DNA of 64,000 nucleotides, taken from NCBI RefSeq assembly GCF_000820845.2, contig NZ_CBXV010000005.1:124001-188000 (forward strand), in the 5' to 3' direction. The stretch is from Pyrinomonas methylaliphatogenes. Its GTDB lineage: Bacteria; Acidobacteriota; Blastocatellia; Pyrinomonadales; Pyrinomonadaceae. Shown one piece after another: positions 35,907-43,469 of this stretch. Every line of letters starts with the position of its first letter. The first letter of the stretch is position 1. Below the pieces are notes generated by a model that worked only from the letters and a program-made list of their open reading frames with translations, made no database searches and was not told where the DNA came from. Both the position numbers and the translations under genes were made by a program.

Positions 35907-37451
35907 TCATTCGGTTGAGCTTCGCCCTTTCTTTCGCGAAGGGGCGAAAGCGATCGCGCGTGGATCTTGTCCCAGCGCCTCCACCAAGCGTTTGAAACGA
36001 TCCTCGAGCCCAGGTTGATTGCGATTGGCGTGGCCTGCCAGCGTTACATGATAACTCTGCGAATCTCCCGTTTCAACCATCGCCCAGAAGCGTTGATGTG
36101 AAAAGAGGAAAACAAGCGCCAGCGTCAAAATCAGGAGCGCGAAGCCGAGATAGACGACGCGCGCGCCGGGATCGTATTGGATCGAAAGGACGTGCGCGAG
36201 CGGCGCTTTTTCAAAGTCGATCAGGCGGAAGCGATAGCCGCCGACCGGACCAGCCGCGGGGATCGTCGGCGGAAGGGGGCGCGCGAAGGCGAAAGCGGGG
36301 AATTCTTGGCCGAGCGGCGTCGTCACCTTCAGCTGGGCGACCGGGTTGTTGTAATCGCCGGAGGCCGTATCGGGTCTGCCGTTTACCAGTCGGAAATCGG
36401 GGAAGAACTGAACATAGTCGAGGCGCGTGCCATCGGGCAGCGTGACCGACCCGTTGCGCGGGATCGTGACTTGATGAGTTGAGCTGCCGTCAGCCGATTC
36501 GATTCGGAGCGTCACCTGCCGCGCGCTCCCGATCGGGACGAAGCTCGCTTGGAAGAAACGATAGCCGCGATAATCGTAAGGGTTGTTCAGGTGGACCAGC
36601 GCGTCGTGCGTGCCGGTTTCGTCATGGATGCGTATGCGCGTCAACCAATCGATCGTGTTGTTCGGCAGGATCGGTCCGTCTTTGTGAATCAGTTTTTGCT
36701 GAATGTCAACGCATTCGACGGTGAAGGGCAATTTGATCTGGAAACGCTTAACCTGGTCCAGTTCAAAGCGCGGCTCAGACATGACTGCGGATGACCTCCC
36801 GGGCACGAGTTCCATCAAGCCAGTCTTGCCGAGCTGCGCCGTCATGAAACCGCCGAAGAAGATGGTCAGAAGGGCGGCATGAACGGCATACGCGCCCAAC
36901 CGGTTCCACGCCCCGCGCTCGGCGAAGACGAAGAACCGCCCCCCTTTTTCGGTGATGGTCGGTTTCAATCCGACTTGGCGACACGCTTCGGCGATCCGCG
37001 CTGCTACATCGCGCCCGCTCGCGCCCGTCGCCGTAAAGGCGATGTTGGGACGCAGCGAACGAAGGTAGACGGGGGCGACCGTGCGCTTCGGATGTTTGAT
37101 GTAGGACCACGCCCCGGGGAAGCGCTCGATCGAGGCGAGCACGATGTTGAGCGAAAGGAGAAGCAACAGGGCGTTGAAGTACCATGTGTGATAGATGTCG
37201 AAGAAACCGAGCGCGCCGTACACGAGGCGTTGCGCGGGGGTCAGCTTGGCGTAGTACTCGGCGAACCCGTCAACGTTCTGCTGCATGATGAGCATCCCTA
37301 TCATGCAGGCGATGACGAGCAGGACGAGCAGCGCGATGCCAAAGCGGACGGAGCTGAGCAGCTTCAGCGCGCGCGAAAGAAGGCGCGCGGGGATCGATTG
37401 CCCGGTCGCCACACGAGTAGCCTGCTCCGTCGTCTCCGTAACAGTTGACAT
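35907..37451 (-). CDS. resB: Cytochrome c biogenesis protein ResB (Ccs1)
   Basis: This 514-residue ResB-family protein partners CcsA in system II cytochrome c maturation. Features are an N-terminal helix LSSVRFGIALLVLLVIACMIG, FFDIYHTWYFNALLLLLSLNIVLAS, a third helix near GAYAVHAALLTIFFGGFM, a large periplasmic beta-domain with YRGYRFFQASFVPIG, and a last helix VVYLGFALLILTLALVFLFSHQRFW. ATG 37451 is chosen; an in-frame start at 37508 lacks homology. It is the first gene of the resB-ccsA-TPR run. Confidence 0.9.
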   Translation of the reverse strand: MSTVTETTEQATRVATGQSIPARLLSRALKLLSSVRFGIALLVLLVIACMIGMLIMQQNVDGFAEYYAKLTPAQRLVYGALGFFDIYHTWYFNALLLLLSLNIVLASIERFPGAWSYIKHPKRTVAPVYLRSLRPNIAFTATGASGRDVAARIAEACRQVGLKPTITEKGGRFFVFAERGAWNRLGAYAVHAALLTIFFGGFMTAQLGKTGLMELVPGRSSAVMSEPRFELDQVKRFQIKLPFTVECVDIQQKLIHKDGPILPNNTIDWLTRIRIHDETGTHDALVHLNNPYDYRGYRFFQASFVPIGSARQVTLRIESADGSSTHQVTIPRNGSVTLPDGTRLDYVQFFPDFRLVNGRPDTASGDYNNPVAQLKVTTPLGQEFPAFAFARPLPPTIPAAGPVGGYRFRLIDFEKAPLAHVLSIQYDPGARVVYLGFALLILTLALVFLFSHQRFWAMVETGDSQSYHVTLAGHANRNQPGLEDRFKRLVEALGQDPRAIAFAPSRKKGRSSTE

Positions 37452-37520
37452 GAAACGCTCGACAGGATTCTCCTTAGCAAGACTTGCGAAGCGAGCGTCG
37501 CCGCCCAAATTTAAGGGATA

Positions 37521-37549
37521 ATCATAACCGAGAGTCGGCGGTTTGTCAT
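37521..37549 (-). promoter_or_regulatory. Sigma-70 promoter of resB-ccsA
   Basis: Minus strand: ATGACA (37544-37549), 17 bp, then TATGAT (37521-37526). The start of transcription would be near 37514, about 60 nt before the resB ATG. Confidence 0.6.
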
Positions 37550-37614
37550 GCTCCGTTTAGAGAGCGTGGCGCGGTTCGCTCGGTCCGGACGATGATCTAA
37601 GTCACGAGTTGACC

Positions 37615-38826
37615 TCAGCAGGGGAGGGCGGTCGGCAAGAGGAGTACGCGCGCGCATGTGCCGCCCTCCAGTTCCGCATCCTCTGGGACGAAGATGAGCG
37701 CTTCGGCGCGCGCGAACGAAACGAAGTCTGATGAGCCGCCCCACTGCAACGGATGCGCGATGAGCCGCCCATCTTCGTTCGTTGCGAGTCGAGCCGGTAG
37801 GAGACTAACGCGACCGCGCGTGCCGCGCACCTTAGCCGCGAGCACGGCGCGCTCTTCCCTGAGGAGCGGATCCTTCGCTCTCTGCATCGCGCGCGCGCAA
37901 GCGCGGACGAAGAGGTTGAACGTGACGATCGCGGAGACGGGGTTGCCGGGCAATCCGAAAACGAGCGCGCGATTGAGTTTGGCGAAGACGGTCGGCTTGC
38001 CCGGTCTTAAGCGCACCCGTTCGAAGAAGATCTGCGCGCCCAAAGAGCGCAGGGCGGCTTTGGTCAGATCGTAACGCCCGACCGATACGCCTCCGGAGAG
38101 CACGATGATCTCTACCTGCTCGCTCTCTTCGCTGAGCCTTCGTTCGAGCGTTTCCATCTCGTCGCCGACGAGAAATGTCCTTTCGATTCGCGCTCGGGCG
38201 ATGCGCGCGCAGGCTGCGATGGCGTGACTGTTCGAATCGCGTATCTGATCGCGCGCGGGCTTTCTGTCTGCCGGGACCAGTTCATCGCCAGTGGCGATGA
38301 TCGTAAGGCGTGGTCGCAAGATGACATCCACGCTCGTGTAGCCGAAAGCGGCGAGCGTAGCGATCATGTTCGCGTTGATCGTCTCACCGGCTTCGAAAAG
38401 CCGAACGCCCTCTCGCGTCTCACTCCCGCGCGGAACGATGTTGCTCCCGCTTTGAAGCGCTGTCAGAAGTTCGATCGTCTCTTCATCCACCTCGCGCGTC
38501 TGCTCAATGGGCACGACGACCTCAGCTCCAGCCGGGACAGGCGCGCCGGTCATGATGCGCACCGCTTGGCCGTTTCCCAAGCTATGAGGCCAGCTGCGAC
38601 CGGCGGCGGCTTCGCCGACGACGCGCAGCCGAGCGGACGGAACGGCATCCTCAGCGCGCACGGCATAGCCATCCATCTGCGCTCGATCGAATGGCGGAAG
38701 GTCCATATCGGCGATGATGTCTTCGGCCAGCGTGCGTCCTACCGCTTCTTCGATCGGCACGCGCTCAGGCGTCAGAGGGCGCGCTTCGCGCAGGATCGTT
38801 TGTAGAGCCTCATCTATCGAGATCAT
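37615..38826 (-). CDS. moeA: Molybdopterin molybdotransferase
   Basis: The 403-residue enzyme inserts molybdenum into adenylylated molybdopterin. Family landmarks are PPFDRAQMDGYAVRAED, VRIMTGAPVPAGAEVVVPIEQT, VIATGDELVPADRKP, VLSGGVSVGRYDLTKAAL, KPGKPTVFAKL-like RPGKPTVFAKL and GLPGNPVSAIVTFNLFV. Length is normal. It follows a tRNA pair on the same strand, separated by a hairpin. No other molybdenum cofactor genes are in the window. Confidence 0.95.
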   Translation of the reverse strand: MISIDEALQTILREARPLTPERVPIEEAVGRTLAEDIIADMDLPPFDRAQMDGYAVRAEDAVPSARLRVVGEAAAGRSWPHSLGNGQAVRIMTGAPVPAGAEVVVPIEQTREVDEETIELLTALQSGSNIVPRGSETREGVRLFEAGETINANMIATLAAFGYTSVDVILRPRLTIIATGDELVPADRKPARDQIRDSNSHAIAACARIARARIERTFLVGDEMETLERRLSEESEQVEIIVLSGGVSVGRYDLTKAALRSLGAQIFFERVRLRPGKPTVFAKLNRALVFGLPGNPVSAIVTFNLFVRACARAMQRAKDPLLREERAVLAAKVRGTRGRVSLLPARLATNEDGRLIAHPLQWGGSSDFVSFARAEALIFVPEDAELEGGTCARVLLLPTALPC

Positions 38827-38852
38827 TGTCTAAACGCCATGGTGCAAAGCGA

Positions 38853-38877
38853 AAGCGGCTGCTTGGAGCAGCCGCTT
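38853..38877 (-). terminator. Hairpin terminator after tRNA-Asp
   Basis: AAGCGGCTGCT (38853-38863) pairs perfectly with AGCAGCCGCTT (38867-38877), giving an 11-bp stem with a 3-nt loop. It lies 7 bp beyond the 3' end of tRNA-Asp. The following minus-strand sequence TTTCGCTTTG is only moderately U-rich. Confidence 0.6.
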
Positions 38878-38884
38878 AAAAAAC

Positions 38885-38961
<77 letters not shown>

Positions 38962-38984
38962 GCGACGAAACCCGTGATCTCTGA

Positions 38985-39060
38985 TGGTAGGCACGGTGGG
39001 ATTCGAACCCACAACCTCCGCCTTGTAAGGGCGGCCGTCTACCATTGACGATACGTGCCT
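38985..39060 (-). tRNA. tRNA-Val (anticodon TAC) with unusual D arm
   Basis: A 76-nt tRNA including encoded CCA. The acceptor AGGCACG pairs with CGTGCCT, the anticodon stem CCGCC/GGCGG holds the loop CTTACAA with TAC, and the T arm has GGGTTCGAATCCC. The D arm is irregular: the best stem CGTC/GACG needs three linker bases (TAT) after the acceptor and a short 7-nt loop. Alternatively TCGT/ACGG pairs with a wobble and no base 26. Valine identity rests on the anticodon. Confidence 0.9.
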
Positions 39061-39123
39061 TTCGTTGCTCTGGCGCACCCCGAACCTGAGTTTATCTCCG
39101 CAATGCGCACAAGGCAAATCTGC

Positions 39124-39152
39124 ATCCTAAGGAATTGATGGCGAACTGTCAA
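39124..39152 (-). promoter_or_regulatory. Consensus promoter of the tRNA-Val/tRNA-Asp transcript
   Basis: Minus strand: perfect TTGACA (39147-39152), 17 bp, TAGGAT (39124-39129). Transcription would start near 39117, about 57 nt before tRNA-Val. Confidence 0.75.
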
Positions 39153-39257
39153 GCGCGGGTGCCGAATCTGATCTTCCGGAAGAAAGTCTTTTGGCGTTAA
39201 ACTTCTTTGGGTCAGACGGGCCTTCTATGCGCGAGAGAATGAGAGCAAAGGGAGAGG

Positions 39258-39353
39258 ATCGGCCCCTGCCTGTATTCGCCTTGATCGCGTGGCGGACGAT
39301 GGCTTCCACTACATCGCCGAGGCATCGGCGCCTGCCCATATTCGCTTTGATGC
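39258..39353. repeat. 30-bp direct repeat pair, 66-bp period, at the start of a VWFA gene
   Basis: Near-identical 28-30-bp copies begin at 39258 and 39324, differing at about six positions; the sequence between them is unrelated. The 66-bp period equals 22 codons, so in the plus frame the copies read PLPVFALIAW and RLPIFALMLS. The second copy is the hydrophobic core of the VWFA protein signal peptide. Confidence 0.65.
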
Positions 39354-40504
39354 TAAGTCTCTTCATCGCTCCGCTCAGCGGCGTTTCGGGGCAGAGTGGG
39401 GTGCTGCAACAGACGCGCCCGCGTCGCGCGGGCGAGGCCCGAAAACCACCAACGACTTCCGCCGAGGAGGTCGGCGAGGATGATGTGGTCCGCATCGAGA
39501 CGGATCTGGTTACGGTCCCGGTTGTCGTTCGCGATCGCGCGGGGCGTCCGATCGCCTCTTTGCGCCCGGAGAATTTCCAAATCTACGAGGATGGCCAGCC
39601 GCAACGCATCGCCAACTTCGCGACCACCGATGCGCCTTTCGAAGTCGCATTGTTGCTCGACACATCGGGTTCAACGCGCGCTGATCTGGAGTTGATCCGC
39701 CGCGCCGCGCGATCTTTCATCGCCGCTTTGCGCCCATTCGATCGAGTCGCCGTGCTGGCCTTCAAAACCGATCCGGACGATCCTTCAGCTTTGGCCAAGG
39801 TCGAGATCAAGACGGCTTTGACGAACGATCGCGCGCGTTTGCAGGAGGCCATTGAGGATTTGAGCACGAGCAACGGCACACCTTTCTATGATTCTCTGCT
39901 CAACGTCGCGCAGAAGGTCTTCGCCGATCCGCCGCGCGAAGAGGTGCGCGGGCGTCGCGCGCTCGTCGCTTTGACCGATGGGGTGGATTCGACGAGCGAA
40001 GCCGATTTCGCGCGCGCCCGCGCGGCGCTATTGCAAAAAGGGATCATCTGCTACTTCATCGAGATCAACACCGAAGAGTTCGTCGAAGACCGCCTCTTGC
40101 GCGATTGCGCCGACGATGGCACGTTGCAGCTGTCGCGCACGCAGCTTCAGCGTTATCGTCAACTCTTCGTCCCGCGCGCCGACGAAGACGCCTATGCGGA
40201 TTTTTGTCGGCTCGGGCCCTTCCAGCGGATGCAGATCAGTCGCACGCTTTATGAATTGGCGCGCCGCGAAATGCAGGAGCTTGCGCGCGTAACCGGTGGG
40301 CAAACTTTCCCGGTCGCCGAATTGCGCGATGCGCAGCGGGCTTTCGCCCAAGTCGCCAACGAAATAGGAAAACAATACAGCTTGGGGTATTACCCGACGA
40401 ACAAGGCGCGCGATGGCCGTTTCCGCACCATCCGCGTCGAGGTGAAAGGCGTCTCGGGGGCGCAGGTGAGCGCGCGCGAAGGCTATTACGCGCCGAAAGG
40501 ATGA
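39299..40504 (+). CDS. VWFA-related acidobacterial domain protein (paralogue 1)
   Basis: This 401-residue protein has a Sec signal (RRLPIFALMLSLFIAPLSGVSG), then a charged linker and the family entry motif EVGEDDVVRIETDLVTVPVVVRD. The von Willebrand factor A domain has an intact MIDAS, LLLDTSGSTRADL (DxSxS), and LTDGVDSTSEADF. The C-terminus YSLGYYPTNKARDGRFRTIRVEVK and VSAREGYYAPKG is characteristic of this group. It is probably exported and binds a partner through a divalent metal, but its role is unknown. The start is uncertain: an upstream TTG (39191) and ATGs are in frame. Confidence 0.88.
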   Translation: MASTTSPRHRRLPIFALMLSLFIAPLSGVSGQSGVLQQTRPRRAGEARKPPTTSAEEVGEDDVVRIETDLVTVPVVVRDRAGRPIASLRPENFQIYEDGQPQRIANFATTDAPFEVALLLDTSGSTRADLELIRRAARSFIAALRPFDRVAVLAFKTDPDDPSALAKVEIKTALTNDRARLQEAIEDLSTSNGTPFYDSLLNVAQKVFADPPREEVRGRRALVALTDGVDSTSEADFARARAALLQKGIICYFIEINTEEFVEDRLLRDCADDGTLQLSRTQLQRYRQLFVPRADEDAYADFCRLGPFQRMQISRTLYELARREMQELARVTGGQTFPVAELRDAQRAFAQVANEIGKQYSLGYYPTNKARDGRFRTIRVEVKGVSGAQVSAREGYYAPKG

Positions 40505-40578
40505 GCAAAGCGGAGATCCTCTGACTGCGAGATCGCGGCGAGGGGTACGCGAGGATTTGGTCGTCGAAGCTGAGCGCG

Positions 40579-41529
40579 TCAGCGGTCGGTCGTTGCGTCG
40601 AATAACTCTTCGAGCAGAAGGCCTACGCGCTGCACGGCGACGAGCTTTGCGCCTTTCTCGCGCGCTAGCTTCAGTACGTGATCCACTTCACTCTCTTCGC
40701 GGATGCGGACCACGACTTGTCCGCTCGCGCTTGCGCGCATCTCCGCTTTGTCGCCTAGCTCGTGCGCGAGATGCGCGCCCACCTCTTTGGCTTCACGCGC
40801 GACTAAGATGATCTCCAACGGCGACGCGCGCCTCTGTTCGATCTCGTCCAGTCGCCCGATGAATTTGGGCCGCCCGCGCTCGATGACGCAAACGCGATCG
40901 CACAATCTTTCGGCATCGGCGAGGATGTGCGTGCTGAAGAGGATAGTCACGCCCGAAGAGCGCGCTAGCTCAGCGATGAGGTCGCGCACCTCGCGGCGGC
41001 CTACAGGGTCGAGCCCCGACATGGGTTCATCGAGAATGAGCAGGTCGGGCGCGCTCACCAGAGCTTGAGCGAGTCCGACCCGTTGCAACATGCCTTTAGA
41101 AAAATGGCGCAAAAGGCGATCCCAATTCTTTTCGTCGAGCCGGACCAGTCGTAGGGCATCCGCCGCTCGACGCCGCGCTTCCGCTCGACGGAAGCCCGTA
41201 AGCTCAGCGAAGTATGCGACCAGTTCGCGCGCCGTCAAATAGTCGTAAAAGTTGGGTTGCTCGGGCAGGTAGCCGACGCGCGCGCGCGCCCATCTTGAGG
41301 TGACGGGAATGCCAAAGATGTGCGCCGCGCCGGCGGTCGGACGGATCAAGCCCATGAGAATTTTGAGCGTCGTCGTTTTGCCCGCGCCGTTTGCGCCGAG
41401 AAAGCCGAAGATCTCGCCGCGCTCGACGGTGAAAGAGAGCTGATCGAGCGCGCGAAGCGATCGTTTTGACAAGAAGCCGACTTCGTAATCTTTCGTCAGC
41501 CCTTCGATTTCGATGACCTTTTCTCCCAT
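40579..41529 (-). CDS. ABC transporter ATP-binding protein
   Basis: This 316-residue ATPase is of the ABC-2 export type. Walker A is GANGAGKTTTLKIL, the Q-loop is in GYLPEQPNFYDYLTA, the signature is FSKGMLQRVGLAQAL, Walker B is LLILDEPMSGLDP and the switch His is in LFSTHILADAERL. A C-terminal domain of about 90 residues follows. GTG 41535 or ATG 41529 could start it. The permease and a TPR gene lie upstream on the same strand, so the three are likely one operon despite a repeat-bearing gap. Confidence 0.93.
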   Translation of the reverse strand: MGEKVIEIEGLTKDYEVGFLSKRSLRALDQLSFTVERGEIFGFLGANGAGKTTTLKILMGLIRPTAGAAHIFGIPVTSRWARARVGYLPEQPNFYDYLTARELVAYFAELTGFRRAEARRRAADALRLVRLDEKNWDRLLRHFSKGMLQRVGLAQALVSAPDLLILDEPMSGLDPVGRREVRDLIAELARSSGVTILFSTHILADAERLCDRVCVIERGRPKFIGRLDEIEQRRASPLEIILVAREAKEVGAHLAHELGDKAEMRASASGQVVVRIREESEVDHVLKLAREKGAKLVAVQRVGLLLEELFDATTDR

Positions 41530-41560
41530 CTTCACTTCACAAAATCATGCGGCGTCGCTC

Positions 41561-41663
41561 GCCATAGTGATCGCTTGGCGCATCTTACAACTTCACGTTC
41601 ATCAGATTCGGAGCGTCAACACGTTGCGCCATGGTGATCGCTTGGCGCGTCTTACAGTTTCAC
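41561..41663. repeat. 36-bp direct repeat pair, 67-bp period, at a gene 3' end
   Basis: 36-bp copies at 41561-41596 and 41628-41663 match at 32 positions; the 31-bp spacers next to them are unrelated. The second copy contains the stop codon of the TPR gene, so the gene end is echoed 67 bp into the 3' untranslated region. Confidence 0.8.
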
Positions 41664-42586
41664 GGCGCGCGTTCGACCTGACATGTTTGCCGATCTATCC
41701 GGTAAGAGATGCCCGCAGGATCGAACAGCTCGCCGCCCGGCGCGACGGCGAAACCCGAAAGGCTTTTGAGCTCTTCGCGCGCTTCGCTCCAGTTCGCGGG
41801 ACATCTGCCGAGCCGCGTGCGCGCGGCATCCAGCGCCACACGTAACATCAGGAGCTCCCTTTCCACGCGAAGCGCTTCCCGGCGGCGTTTGGCCAGGGCG
41901 CGTATCCCTTCATCTTCTGAAGTTTCGGCTAACCGGGCGTAGATCTCTTCGGCGACCATGTAGCTTCCGCCTTCGGCGGCGATGTGCGCGGCCATCGCTT
42001 CCATCCACCTCGGTGCGCCCGGCAAACGTGCGCCGCGCAAGTAGACGTCACTCGCTTCACGGAAGCGGCCCTGTCGCCAAAGAATGTATCCGAGATGATG
42101 GTACAAGCGCCACGCTTGCGGGTTCTCTCTGATGCCTTTTTCGACCAGCTCAATCGCCTGATCGGGCGCGATCCCTTCTAAAACGACCGCGCCATATTCG
42201 TACACGGCCAAAAAGTGTGGATCGAACTCGATGGCGGCGTTAAGGAGAGGGCCGAGGGCGCGCAGATCGAGCGAGGCGAGATCATCAAGGTTGAGCGCTC
42301 CGCCGCGTGCGACGATGCGCCGTCCGACGTATTGCAGCGCGCGCAGCCAGTAAAGATCCGCCATCAACGGGCGCAAGGGGGGCGGTGTGGCGCGCGCCGC
42401 CCGCTCAACTCGAATCACCACTTCTTCCTCTTTTTCGGGACAGTTACGCTTCACGCGCCCGTCGCTTTGCAGCGCGAGGACGGCAAGAGCGGAGAGCGCG
42501 AAGAGCGCAGGCGCGAGGAATCCTTTCACCTTCTTCGCCGAAAAGCTTGAATCCATCGGACGTTCGTTTGAAGCCGGATCGCGCAC
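41660..42586 (-). CDS. TPR-like membrane protein in the ABC operon
   Basis: This 308-residue protein has an N-terminal transmembrane helix (FLAPALFALSALAVLALQS), a periplasmic-type segment LRPLMADLYWLRALQYVGRR, then helical repeats such as DQAIELVEKGIRENPQAWRLYHHLGYILWRQGRFREA. The C-terminus has a short Cys-containing module. GTG start 42586 is supported by GAGGAG 7 nt upstream. It sits between the permease and the ATPase genes, which suggests a part in the same transporter, though no known ABC-2 partner of this type is recognised. Confidence 0.75.
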   Translation of the reverse strand: MRDPASNERPMDSSFSAKKVKGFLAPALFALSALAVLALQSDGRVKRNCPEKEEEVVIRVERAARATPPPLRPLMADLYWLRALQYVGRRIVARGGALNLDDLASLDLRALGPLLNAAIEFDPHFLAVYEYGAVVLEGIAPDQAIELVEKGIRENPQAWRLYHHLGYILWRQGRFREASDVYLRGARLPGAPRWMEAMAAHIAAEGGSYMVAEEIYARLAETSEDEGIRALAKRRREALRVERELLMLRVALDAARTRLGRCPANWSEAREELKSLSGFAVAPGGELFDPAGISYRIDRQTCQVERAP

Positions 42587-42604
42587 GCTCTCTCTCCTCG
42601 CCCG

Positions 42605-43426
42605 CTATTTGAGGTCTCGTCGCGCGAAGATCATGACCGAAAGCGCGAGAATAGCGCTTTGGTAGGCGAGCGCATAAAGGAGCGCCGTCCACAGATCGTG
42701 CGCCGTCATCTGGTCGCACTGGAAGCGACTGAAATTCGGGAGCGCGTAGTAGAGCGCGAGATAGACCGCGCGCATTCTAGAAGCCGAAGACGAGAGCGCG
42801 AGTAGATCCGCGCTGAAGTGGCCAATGATGACGAGCGATAAAGTGACGAGCGCCGAGAACGTGGTGCCCGCAAAGGTCGAAAACATCTGCGCTAGCGCGA
42901 CGATGATCGTCAACTCCAAAAAGATGAGTCCCGCATCGCTCGACAGAGAGAGCAGACGCGCGCCCGTCAAGTCACGCTTCGCCAAGAGGACCACGGCGAT
43001 GACCGAGGTCTGGGCGACGGTGTTTACCAGAAGCAATGCGATTAAGCCTAGATGTTTGCCCACGAGAAGATGGCTGCGGTTGATCGGGCGAGCGAGGGTC
43101 GGATAGGCTGTGCGCCGTTCGATCTCTCGTCGGACCAGTTGAACTCCGACGAAGATGGCGAGCGCCGATCCGATCACAAGCATCGCCGCCGATCCGAAAT
43201 CCGTGATGACGCGCGCTTCTTGCCCGGCAGATAGGTCGCTGACGAGAAAGCTCACGCCGATCACGACGCAAGCGAAGACGAGTAGGTTCAAGAAGACGCG
43301 ATCGCGCACCGACTCGCGAAACGTGTTACGCGCAATCGTCAAGACGACCCGCATCGAAGGGGCGAGCGTAACCTCTTCGGTCATAGGTCTTTTTTCGATG
43401 GTGATTTTGGCGGCTTCTGCGCTCAT
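42605..43426 (-). CDS. ABC-2 type transporter permease
   Basis: This 273-residue protein has about six transmembrane helices and the ABC-2 family layout. It begins with a cytoplasmic N-terminus, then VLTIARNTFRESVRDRVFLNLLVFACVVIGVSFLV, a loop VQLVRREIERRTAYPTLARPINRSHLLVGKHLGL typical of ABC-2 permeases, and GHFSADLLALS. Eighteen bp separate it from the downstream TPR gene. The substrate is unknown. Confidence 0.85.
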   Translation of the reverse strand: MSAEAAKITIEKRPMTEEVTLAPSMRVVLTIARNTFRESVRDRVFLNLLVFACVVIGVSFLVSDLSAGQEARVITDFGSAAMLVIGSALAIFVGVQLVRREIERRTAYPTLARPINRSHLLVGKHLGLIALLLVNTVAQTSVIAVVLLAKRDLTGARLLSLSSDAGLIFLELTIIVALAQMFSTFAGTTFSALVTLSLVIIGHFSADLLALSSSASRMRAVYLALYYALPNFSRFQCDQMTAHDLWTALLYALAYQSAILALSVMIFARRDLK

Positions 43427-43469
43427 CCCTTTTCAACTACAGCCCTTCAGATAAAGCCTCTCACAATTC

